Assembly: GCA_943327965.2 (NCBI GenBank)
Contig: CALPYQ020000137.1
Span: forward strand, 1-5,466
Length of the DNA: 5,466 nt
Direction: 5' to 3'
Source of the DNA: Singulisphaera sp. GP187
GTDB taxonomy: Bacteria; Pseudomonadota; Gammaproteobacteria; Burkholderiales; Burkholderiaceae_C
The number at the start of each line of letters is the position of its first letter. Position 1 is the first letter of the stretch. The notes under the pieces were generated by a model that saw nothing but the letters and a program-made list of their open reading frames with translations, was not told the DNA's origin and made no database searches. Made by a program: the position numbers and the translations under genes. Below are positions 1-5,108 of the stretch, piece after piece.

Positions 1-24
1 AAAAGCCCGCTGATGCGGGCTTTT
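1..24. terminator. Intrinsic terminator hairpin
   Basis: Arms AAAAGCCCGC and GCGGGCTTTT (1-10 and 15-24) are perfectly complementary around a TGAT loop, and a run of six T follows on the plus strand. This is a textbook Rho-independent terminator for a plus-strand gene lying left of the window. Because the upstream flank is A-rich, the mirror image also ends in at least four T on the minus strand, so it could work in both directions and serve as the original terminator of the desaturase gene at 284-1489. The window edge hides any further A residues. Confidence 0.85.
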
Positions 25-38
25 TTGTTTCTGCGGAT

Positions 39-61
39 GATTTAAATGGTGATTTAAATGG
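39..61. repeat. Tandem 11-base direct repeat at the edge of the palindromic element
   Basis: GATTTAAATGG occurs at 39-49 and again at 51-61, a period of 12 bases. The second copy runs into the outer end of the long inverted repeat. It may be a slippage duplication or a scar of element insertion; the sequence alone does not decide. Confidence 0.6.
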
Positions 62-80
62 GGTCAGATCAACATTAATT
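60..80 (+). repeat. 21-base motif, outer left copy (A)
   Basis: This is the first of four identical copies of the motif beginning GGGGTCAGATCAACATTA. It is preceded by TTTAAAT, which is mirrored exactly at the outer right copy. Confidence 0.85.
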
Positions 81-122
81 TGATCAATCCAAGGGACTAA
101 AGGCTAAGGGGGCTCAATAATT

Positions 123-143
123 GGGGTCAGATCAACATTAATT
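123..143 (+). repeat. 21-base motif, inner left copy (B)
   Basis: This copy is identical to the one at 60-80, in the same orientation and 63 bases downstream. It borders the central loop. Confidence 0.85.
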
Positions 144-176
144 TTCTGTCCTTCACATAGAGTGATGAGCTGAAAA

Positions 177-197
177 AATTAATGTTGATCTGACCCC
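177..197 (-). repeat. 21-base motif, inner right copy (C)
   Basis: This is the exact reverse complement of the copy at 123-143, on the other side of a loop of about 30 bases. Confidence 0.85.
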
Positions 198-239
198 ATT
201 TATTGTCAGCCCCCTTAGCCTTTAGTCCCTTGGATTGGA

Positions 240-260
240 AATTAATGTTGATCTGACCCC
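240..260 (-). repeat. 21-base motif, outer right copy (D)
   Basis: This is the exact reverse complement of the copy at 60-80. It is followed by ATTTAAA, completing the outer end of the palindrome 16 bases from the desaturase stop codon. Confidence 0.85.
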
Positions 261-283
261 ATTTAAAGTGGCAGCTGAAGCAA

Positions 284-1489
284 TTACGCGCGGGCAGCGC
301 GCAGTTGTTTGGAGAAATCGCGCAAAGCTGCAATGCCGCTGTCTTCGGCGCGTTTGCACCAGGCTTGCAAATCGAGGGCGAGTTGTTCGCGGTTGTGTGA
401 CGTGTTAAGCCAGATTTGACGCAGCTCTTCGCGCATGGCCAACATTTTGTCTAGAACGGGATAAGCCGCCAAAGTGGCGCTTAGGGGTGCTTGAGCTTCT
501 GCAGGCACTTTGTCACCGTCGCGGTGAATCCAGCGCTTGGCCACTTTCAAAATGCTTGCATCCAACTTGGCATGGGCCACTTCTTCGCGGAAGACGCTGC
601 GCATTTGACGGGCATAACTGGCCATCACTTCGTAACGGTTGGCAATGAGGGCTTCCAATGTTTTTTCGTCAGCCACAGGGCGCACTTCACCGTAGGCCAG
701 CACAGGAGGCGTTTTCTTCACATGGGCCAAACCTAAGAACTGCAAAATACAAATGTAGGTCCAACCCAAATCGAACTCGTAAGGTTTGACAGACAACTTG
801 GCCGAAGTGGGATAGGTGTGGTGGTTGTTGTGCAACTCTTCACCGCCAATGAGAATTCCCCATGGAGAAATGTTGGTGCTAGCGTCGTGTGCTTCAAAGT
901 TGCGATAGCCCCAGTAGTGAGCGGCGCCATTGATGATGCCGGCGGCAGTGACAGGAATCCATGCCATTTGCACAGCCCATACCGTGAGGCCCAAAGCGCC
1001 AAACAAAGCCACATCGATGATGAGCATCAAGGCCACACCTTGCCAAGAGAAACGTGAGTACAGCTTGCGCTCTATCCAATCGTCGGGGGTACCGTGACCA
1101 TAACGGCTCAGTGTTTCTTTGTTTTTGGACTCTTTGCGATACAACTCAGCACCCGTGAACAACACTGTTTTGATGCCGTGCACATGGGGGCTGTGGGGGT
1201 CTTCTGCTTGCTCGCACTTGGCGTGATGTTTGCGGTGAATGGCAGCCCATTCTTTGGTCACTTGGCCCGTGGTCATCCACAACCAAAAACGGAAAAAATG
1301 TGACGCAATAGGATGCAAATCAAGCGATCTGTGCGCTTGATGGCGATGTAAAAAGATGGTGACACTGGCAATTGTGACGTGGGTTAAACCCAAAATCACA
1401 AAGAAAACTTGCCAACCGGAAAAGCCAAGAAGACCATTGGCCATCCAATCAATGACTGCATCAAAGGCAGCCGAATCGAGTAACAACAT
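284..1489 (-). CDS. desA: DesA-type membrane fatty acid desaturase
   Basis: This 401-residue integral membrane di-iron desaturase probably introduces a cis double bond into membrane phospholipid acyl chains or acyl-CoA, using O2 and an electron-transfer partner. All three histidine boxes are present: HRHQAH (48-53), HRKHH (85-89) and HNNHH (220-224). NGAAH (187-191) matches the Asn-x3-His metal ligand pair known from stearoyl-CoA desaturases. Hydrophobic segments lie near 26-47, 62-77, 151-170 and 173-190. The C-terminal region of about 130 residues is helical and charged, as in Pseudomonas DesA, and the length is usual for that type (about 395-400). The ATG at 1489 is chosen because it leaves a normal N-terminus ahead of the first membrane segment; its Shine-Dalgarno is weak. 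The gene stands alone, with a likely methyltransferase terminator upstream and the palindromic element downstream. Substrate and double-bond position (delta-9 by analogy) are not readable from sequence. Confidence 0.9.
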   Translation of the reverse strand: MLLLDSAAFDAVIDWMANGLLGFSGWQVFFVILGLTHVTIASVTIFLHRHQAHRSLDLHPIASHFFRFWLWMTTGQVTKEWAAIHRKHHAKCEQAEDPHSPHVHGIKTVLFTGAELYRKESKNKETLSRYGHGTPDDWIERKLYSRFSWQGVALMLIIDVALFGALGLTVWAVQMAWIPVTAAGIINGAAHYWGYRNFEAHDASTNISPWGILIGGEELHNNHHTYPTSAKLSVKPYEFDLGWTYICILQFLGLAHVKKTPPVLAYGEVRPVADEKTLEALIANRYEVMASYARQMRSVFREEVAHAKLDASILKVAKRWIHRDGDKVPAEAQAPLSATLAAYPVLDKMLAMREELRQIWLNTSHNREQLALDLQAWCKRAEDSGIAALRDFSKQLRAARA

Positions 1490-1533
1490 GCAGTCACTTT
1501 CTAAGAGGCGTCGTCAGGAAAGACAACCTCATT

Positions 1534-1562
1534 ATTTTAAGATTTTTGAATTCAAATGGACA
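1534..1562 (-). promoter_or_regulatory. Possible sigma70 promoter of the desaturase gene
   Basis: Read on the minus strand, TAAAAT (1539-1534) is a good -10 hexamer. It lies 17 bases from TGTCCA (1562-1557), a poor -35. Transcription would start near 1527, giving a leader of roughly 35-40 bases. The -35 falls inside the spacer of the 20-base palindrome at 1552-1571, which suits an operator-controlled promoter. The match is weak and in an AT-rich stretch, so this is tentative. Confidence 0.3.
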
Positions 1563-1571
1563 GTCATTTGA
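1545..1571. promoter_or_regulatory. Overlapping palindromes upstream of the desaturase, candidate operator
   Basis: TTTGAATTCAAA (1545-1556) is a perfect 12-base palindrome. It overlaps a second dyad, TCAAATG-N6-CATTTGA (1552-1558 and 1565-1571), with 7-base perfect arms. Together they make three alternating TTTGA half-sites in 27 bases. They sit in the only intergenic space from which the desaturase can be transcribed. Bacterial desaturase genes are often controlled by TetR-type repressors (DesT in Pseudomonas is an example), but this is not a DesT site that I recognise. Confidence 0.4.
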
Positions 1572-1574
1572 GGG

Positions 1575-1600
1575 AAAAAACTCAAGAATGAATCCTTAAG
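1575..1600 (-). terminator. Probable intrinsic terminator of the RsmB-like gene
   Basis: Three bases past the methyltransferase stop, the minus strand reads CTTAAGGA, a TTCA loop, TTCTTGAG, then six T. The 8-base stem includes two G-U pairs and is AT-rich, so it is thermodynamically modest, but its geometry and placement are right. It would separate the methyltransferase transcript from the downstream desaturase gene. Confidence 0.5.
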
Positions 1601-1603
1601 AAT

Positions 1604-2860
1604 TCACTTTCGAATCCATACGGCCGCAAAGAAGCCGTCGGTGCCATGGCGGTGCGGCCAAAGACGCAAAAACGGACCCGTACACAAGGACTCCGCGTCG
1701 GCTACTTTTAATCTGTTGAGTTCCTCATTGACAGGCAACAAGACAAAGTCAGGATGGGCCAATGTAAAGGCATTGGCAATGTCTTCGTTCTCTTGAGGCA
1801 ACACACTGCAGGTGGCGTACACCAAGCGTCCGCCTGACTTTAATAGTCGCGCAGCACTGTCCAAAATGGCCGTTTGGGTTGCGGCCACCTCAGCGATGCC
1901 TTCTGGTTTTTGACGCCACTTCAAATCGGGGTTGCGCCGCAATGTGCCTAAGCCCGAACAAGGTGCATCGACCAACACACGGTCTATTTTGCCGGCCAAG
2001 CGTTTGACCCTGTCATCGCGTTCGTGGGCAATGGCGGCGGGGTGCACATTGGACAACTGACTGCGCGCCAAACGAGGTTTGAGCGCATCCAAACGGTGTG
2101 CTGATGTGTCCATGGCATAGAGCCGCCCTGTGTTGCGCATGGCTGCGCCAATGGCCAAGGTTTTGCCGCCCGCCCCTGCACAGAAATCGACCACCATTTC
2201 ACCGCGATGTGCATCGAGCAAAAGCGCCAGCAATTGGGAGCCTTCGTCTTGCACTTCAACTGCACCCCGCTCAAAAGCTTTGACTTTGGCCAAGGAAGGT
2301 TTGCCTTGCAAGCGCAAGCCCCAAGGTGAATAGGGCGTTGGTTCAGAAACGATGCCTGCCGACGTCAGTTCCTTTTGAACATCTGCACGTTTTTCATTCA
2401 AAGCATTGACGCGCAAATCCAAAGTGCCCGCTTGTTGCAAGCTCTGGGCCAAAGCTTCAAAGCTTTCGCCCAGTTGCTCTTTGAGCGGCCTGGCAAGCCA
2501 ATCAGGCAAGTTGTGAATATGTTGCGACATCAGGTCCGATGGCTGAATGCTGTCGCACATGTCGAGCCATTTTTTTTCGGTGTCGTTTAGCGCGCTTTTG
2601 ACAAAATCTCGCGGTCCGGCAAAACCCAAAATGGCCAGACGGCGCTCTTTGGGTCCACTGCCTGAACGGGCCATGTGTTCAAACAAAAGTTTCTTGCGCA
2701 AGACTTGAAAAACTGTCTCTGACAAGGTGGCACGTTCGCGTGGACCCAGGCTGCGGTTGTCTCGGAAGAAACGAGACACAACCGCATCGGCGGGGTGATT
2801 AAATTGAAGGGTCAGCCTGACCAATTCGGCACAGGCGTCTAACAAAGCTTTAGGATGCAT
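1604..2860 (-). CDS. RsmB/NOP-family rRNA cytosine-5 methyltransferase
   Basis: This 418-residue SAM-dependent RNA methyltransferase is expected to make 5-methylcytosine in rRNA. An N-terminal helical NusB-like region (about 1-130) precedes the catalytic domain. SAM-binding motif I is DFCAGAGGKT (225-234), with an acidic ribose ligand at D251. Motif IV DAPCSG (298-303) contains the release cysteine C301, and motif VI ATCS carries the nucleophile C351. WPHRHGTDGFF (401-411) is the conserved C-terminal signature. The frame also opens at a TTG at 2890 (10 more residues), but that would overlap the start of the divergent DUF1653 gene; the ATG at 2860 gives the sequence MHPKALLDAC and is preferred. 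It resembles RsmB (16S C967), but many Burkholderiales, as I recall, carry a second copy beside the canonical rsmB-fmt locus. The purN neighbourhood suggests this paralogue, so no symbol is assigned and the target nucleotide is uncertain. Confidence 0.9.
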   Translation of the reverse strand: MHPKALLDACAELVRLTLQFNHPADAVVSRFFRDNRSLGPRERATLSETVFQVLRKKLLFEHMARSGSGPKERRLAILGFAGPRDFVKSALNDTEKKWLDMCDSIQPSDLMSQHIHNLPDWLARPLKEQLGESFEALAQSLQQAGTLDLRVNALNEKRADVQKELTSAGIVSEPTPYSPWGLRLQGKPSLAKVKAFERGAVEVQDEGSQLLALLLDAHRGEMVVDFCAGAGGKTLAIGAAMRNTGRLYAMDTSAHRLDALKPRLARSQLSNVHPAAIAHERDDRVKRLAGKIDRVLVDAPCSGLGTLRRNPDLKWRQKPEGIAEVAATQTAILDSAARLLKSGGRLVYATCSVLPQENEDIANAFTLAHPDFVLLPVNEELNRLKVADAESLCTGPFLRLWPHRHGTDGFFAAVWIRK

Positions 2861-2889
2861 AGTCTCTATTGTCCCACTGCTGAGCACCA

Positions 2890-3156
2890 ATGACCGCCAT
2901 CATGCAAGAAGAAACCTTTCCGCCACTGATCGTCACGCGACCTGGCTACTACCGCCACTACAAAAATTTGATGTACCAAGTGCTCGGCACTGTGCGTCAC
3001 TCAGAATCTTTGGAACCCATGACTTTGTACAAAGCGCTGTATGGCGAGCAAGGTTTATGGGTGAGGCCGGCCGCCATGTTCAACGAAAAAGTTGAAATCA
3101 ATGGTGTGGTTCAGGACCGGTTTACTTGGGTGGGAGAGCAGCTGCCGGAGGCTTGA
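2890..3156 (+). CDS. DUF1653 domain protein
   Basis: This small soluble protein of 88 residues has no known function. The conserved DUF1653 features are GYYRHYKN (19-26), VLGTVRHSES (31-40), MTLYKALYG (44-52) and LWVRPAAMF (56-64), so nearly the whole protein is the domain. There is no signal peptide, membrane segment or obvious catalytic triad. ATG codons at 2890 and 2902 are both possible; neither has a clear Shine-Dalgarno and the family core begins well after both. The gene is on the opposite strand to its neighbours. It starts 29 bases from the divergent methyltransferase ATG and ends 35 bases inside purN (tail-to-tail). With so little upstream space, its promoter must lie within the methyltransferase coding region. 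Any transcript through purN towards the methyltransferase would be antisense to it. Confidence 0.85.
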   Translation: MTAIMQEETFPPLIVTRPGYYRHYKNLMYQVLGTVRHSESLEPMTLYKALYGEQGLWVRPAAMFNEKVEINGVVQDRFTWVGEQLPEA

Positions 3157-3736
3157 AAAAGTCTGCAATGGCTGCAGGAAAAATACGATGTTCCTGCGTT
3201 AAGACCCTGGCGGCCAAGCTTTCCGCGGTGTCATCTTTCAATACAGGCACCACTGCCTGCGCCAAAATTTTGCCATGGTCCAACTCGCTGGTCACTTGGT
3301 GCACGGTGGCGCCCGCAAATTGGCAACCTGCATCGATGGCGCGTTGATGCGTATGGAGCCCCGTAAATGCTGGCAACAAGGAAGGATGAACATTGACCAA
3401 TCGGCCTGCGTAATGCGCCACAAAGTTCGGTGTCAAAATTCTCATGAAACCCGCCAGCACCACCAAATCTGGCTGATGCACATCAATTCGCGACATGAGC
3501 GCTGCGTCAAAATTGTCCCGCGTTGCAAATTGCGTGTGGTCCAAAACTTCAGTAGCAATGTTTGAACATGATTCGCTTGAACGCAGCCAGTCCAAGCCCG
3601 ACGCATTGGGCCGATTGCTGATGACAGCCGCAATTCGAACCCCTAGCAATTTTTCCCAACGCTCGGCATGCGCGGCTTGAACAATGGCAGCCATGTTGGA
3701 GCCAGTGCCAGAAATCAAAATCACAATGTTTTTCAC
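3122..3736 (-). CDS. purN: Phosphoribosylglycinamide formyltransferase (GAR transformylase 1)
   Basis: This 204-residue cytoplasmic enzyme transfers a formyl group from 10-formyltetrahydrofolate to GAR, making FGAR, the third step of de novo purine synthesis. The N-terminus KNIVILISGTGSN (2-14) contains the phosphate-binding loop. NVHPSLLP (115-122) supplies catalytic N115 and H117, GLHTH (126-130) follows, and SELDHG (150-155) gives the catalytic D153. These match E. coli PurN N106, H108 and D144, and the length is normal. The frame extends upstream to a TTG at 3769, but family alignment puts the start at the GTG at 3736, directly before KNIVILIS; no strong Shine-Dalgarno is seen for either. 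The last 35 bases overlap the end of the DUF1653 gene on the other strand, so the final residues FFKPPAAALPPK are encoded opposite that gene's stop. It has no other pur gene beside it here. Confidence 0.93.
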   Translation of the reverse strand: MKNIVILISGTGSNMAAIVQAAHAERWEKLLGVRIAAVISNRPNASGLDWLRSSESCSNIATEVLDHTQFATRDNFDAALMSRIDVHQPDLVVLAGFMRILTPNFVAHYAGRLVNVHPSLLPAFTGLHTHQRAIDAGCQFAGATVHQVTSELDHGKILAQAVVPVLKDDTAESLAARVLTQEHRIFPAAIADFFKPPAAALPPK

Positions 3737-3839
3737 AAATACAGGGGCAAAGCGACCCAATGCAGACAAAGAACTAAGGATTATCCCTGCTGCCCCTCGA
3801 TTAAAAAGGTATTTGTCGCTACCAAGACAGAAAATTTGC

Positions 3840-3851
3840 GCACGGTCGTGC
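3840..3851. repeat. Short interrupted palindrome
   Basis: GCACG (3840-3844) and CGTGC (3847-3851) are separated by GT. It directly precedes the AAAAC/GTTTT dyad. It is short enough to be chance, but two adjacent dyads in a promoter region are suggestive. Confidence 0.3.
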
Positions 3852-3853
3852 TA

Positions 3854-3866
3854 AAAACGCTGTTTT
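3854..3866. promoter_or_regulatory. Candidate fatty-acid-responsive operator (PsrA-like dyad)
   Basis: AAAAC (3854-3858) and GTTTT (3862-3866) form a perfect 5-base dyad around GCT, ending 34 bases before the dehydrogenase ATG. The core AAAC-N-GTTT resembles the box reported for the TetR-family regulator PsrA (G/C-AAAC, 2-4 bases, GTTT-G/C), which represses beta-oxidation genes. The flanking positions do not match that consensus, and the motif is short, so this is suggestive only. Confidence 0.3.
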
Positions 3867-3887
3867 CACCATTCACTGGCTTTGACC

Positions 3888-3892
3888 GGAGA
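3888..3892 (+). promoter_or_regulatory. Ribosome binding site of the acyl-CoA dehydrogenase large subunit
   Basis: GGAGA ends eight bases before the ATG at 3901. This fixes that ATG as the start and rules out upstream extension. Confidence 0.75.
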
Positions 3893-3900
3893 CACATTTC

Positions 3901-5082
3901 ATGGATTTGGCATTCACACCCGAAGAGCTCGCATTTCGCGAGGAAATTCGCGCCTGGGTAAAAGCAAATTTACCAGCCGATATTTCACAAAAAGTCCACA
4001 GCGCCATGCGCTTAACCCGCGATGACATGCAACGCTGGGCCAAAATTTTGGGCAAAAAGGGTTGGCTTGGTTGGGGCTGGCCAGAGCAATTTGGCGGTCC
4101 AGGCTGGAACGCTGTTCAGAAGCATTTGTTCGAAGAAGAATGCGCTTTAGCGGGCGCACCTCGAGTGGTGCCATTTGGCCCCGTCATGGTGGCCCCCGTC
4201 ATCATGGCTTTTGGCAATGCCGAACAACAAAAACGTTTCTTGCCAGGCATCGCCAGCGGTGAAGTTTGGTGGAGCCAAGGCTACAGTGAGCCGGGTTCTG
4301 GCTCCGACTTGGCCTCCCTCAAAACACGCGCCGAACGAGTGGGCGACAAGTACATCGTCAATGGTCAAAAAACTTGGACGACCCTGGGCCAATATGGCGA
4401 ATGGATTTTCTGTTTGGTCCGCACCAGCAACGAAGGCAAACCTCAGACCGGTATTTCTTTCTTGCTGATCGACATGAAGACCCCCGGCATTACGGTTCGT
4501 CCCATCAAATTGCTCGATGGCGAATGCGAGGTGAACGAGGTCTGGTTCGACAATGTTGAAGTCCCTGCCGAAAACTTGATCGGTGAAGAAAACAAAGGAT
4601 GGAATTACGCCAAGCATTTGCTGGCCCATGAGCGCACCAACATTGCCGATGTGAACCGCGCCAAACGTGAGCTAGAGCGTCTCAAGCGCATTGCCAAAAC
4701 AGAAGGCGTTTACGATGACATGCGTTTCCGCGATGAAATTTCCAAACTGGAAGTGGACATTGTGGCCTTGGAAATGTTGGTGTTGCGCGTTTTGTCTGCC
4801 GAGAAGTCTGGCAAAAACTCACTCGACATTGCCGGTCTTTTGAAAATCAGAGGCAGTGAAATTCAGCAACGCTACAGCGAACTCATGATGTTGGCCGCTG
4901 GCCCCTACAGCCTGCCCTTTATCTTTGAAGCCATGGACGCAGGCTGGCAAGGCAACTTCCCTGGCCAAGAAGTCTCTAACGCACCATTGGCTGCGAACTA
5001 TTTCAACATGCGTAAAACAACGATTTATGGCGGCAGCAATGAAGTGCAACGCAACATCGTTGCTCAAACCGTTTTGGGTTAA
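3901..5082 (+). CDS. Acyl-CoA dehydrogenase, PimC-like large subunit
   Basis: This 393-residue FAD enzyme should oxidise an acyl-CoA to the trans-2-enoyl-CoA, passing electrons to ETF. The order is N-terminal helical domain (about 1-120), beta domain with the FAD/substrate signature YSEPGSGSDL (128-137) and the NGQKTWTT strand (154-161), and C-terminal helical domain ending in YGGSNEVQRN (376-385). The MCAD-type catalytic Glu, found in YEGT, is replaced here by G377. A Glu in HERTNIA (E244) sits in the loop where isovaleryl- and long-chain-type enzymes, and the large subunit of heteromeric ChsE4-ChsE5, carry the base. It is therefore probably the catalytic subunit of an alpha2beta2 enzyme. 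A second dehydrogenase gene starts 26 bases after its stop with its own ribosome site, supporting co-translation and pairing. Closest remembered relatives are pimeloyl-CoA dehydrogenase large subunits (PimC); actual substrate (dicarboxylic, branched or steroid side-chain CoA) cannot be read here. Confidence 0.88.
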   Translation: MDLAFTPEELAFREEIRAWVKANLPADISQKVHSAMRLTRDDMQRWAKILGKKGWLGWGWPEQFGGPGWNAVQKHLFEEECALAGAPRVVPFGPVMVAPVIMAFGNAEQQKRFLPGIASGEVWWSQGYSEPGSGSDLASLKTRAERVGDKYIVNGQKTWTTLGQYGEWIFCLVRTSNEGKPQTGISFLLIDMKTPGITVRPIKLLDGECEVNEVWFDNVEVPAENLIGEENKGWNYAKHLLAHERTNIADVNRAKRELERLKRIAKTEGVYDDMRFRDEISKLEVDIVALEMLVLRVLSAEKSGKNSLDIAGLLKIRGSEIQQRYSELMMLAAGPYSLPFIFEAMDAGWQGNFPGQEVSNAPLAANYFNMRKTTIYGGSNEVQRNIVAQTVLG

Positions 5083-5097
5083 TTGATTTAACCGTAC

Positions 5098-5102
5098 AAG
5101 GA
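5098..5102 (+). promoter_or_regulatory. Ribosome binding site of the second acyl-CoA dehydrogenase
   Basis: AAGGA lies six bases before the ATG at 5109, in the 26-base gap after the large-subunit stop. There is no terminator in that gap, so the two genes should share a transcript. Confidence 0.8.
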
Positions 5103-5108
5103 CAGATC

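Larger units (their letters stand above)
53..267. repeat. Long inverted repeat, REP/MITE-like palindromic element
   Basis: The left arm 53-145 matches the reverse complement of the right arm 175-267 almost perfectly. The differences are GAT at 82-84 against C at 238, two extra bases at 206-207, and one substitution (121 against 199). Each arm holds two copies, 63 bases apart, of a 21-base motif that starts GGGGTCAGATCAACATTA: plus-strand copies at 60-80 and 123-143, minus-strand copies at 177-197 and 240-260. A 30-base unique segment (85-114, mirrored at 208-237) separates the copies in each arm. The central loop, about 146-174, contains a small TCAC/GTGA hairpin. No convincing protein is encoded here. 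TTTAAA flanks both outer ends (53-58 and 262-267). Motifs beginning GGGGTCAGA are, from memory, common in betaproteobacterial genomes near REP-associated Y1 (RAYT) transposases, so a non-autonomous element is likely; that identification is inference. It fills nearly all the non-coding sequence left of the desaturase gene. Confidence 0.85.
3737..3887. other. Divergent intergenic region between purN and the acyl-CoA dehydrogenase operon
   Basis: This spacer must hold the promoters of both purN (leftwards) and the dehydrogenase operon (rightwards). I find no convincing -35/-10 pair for either. Two dyads are visible: GCACG-GT-CGTGC (3840-3851) and AAAAC-GCT-GTTTT (3854-3866). No PurR-like box or small gene was recognised. 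Confidence 0.5.

Noticed and set aside
53..267. CRISPR-like array, because of four 21-base repeats
   Set aside because: Repeats are in inverted pairs, the segments between them are copies of each other rather than unique spacers, and there are no cas genes.
127..333. Minus-strand open frame of 68 codons across the palindrome and the end of the desaturase gene
   Set aside because: It is built mostly from the repeat arms, overlaps the desaturase 3' end in another frame, and resembles no family; it looks like a chance open frame.
2810..2822. GGTCAG-C-CTGACC palindrome
   Set aside because: It lies inside the conserved N-terminal coding region of the methyltransferase and encodes normal residues. 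It could touch a DUF1653 promoter, but nothing else supports an operator.
3163..3177. CTGCA/TGCAG hairpin just after the DUF1653 stop, considered as its terminator
   Set aside because: It is followed by A residues rather than T on the plus strand and lies within purN coding sequence.
4147..4629. Minus-strand open frame of 160 codons inside the acyl-CoA dehydrogenase
   Set aside because: It is wholly antisense to a well-conserved gene. Its length follows from the codon bias of the sense strand, and it has no ribosome site or recognisable domain.
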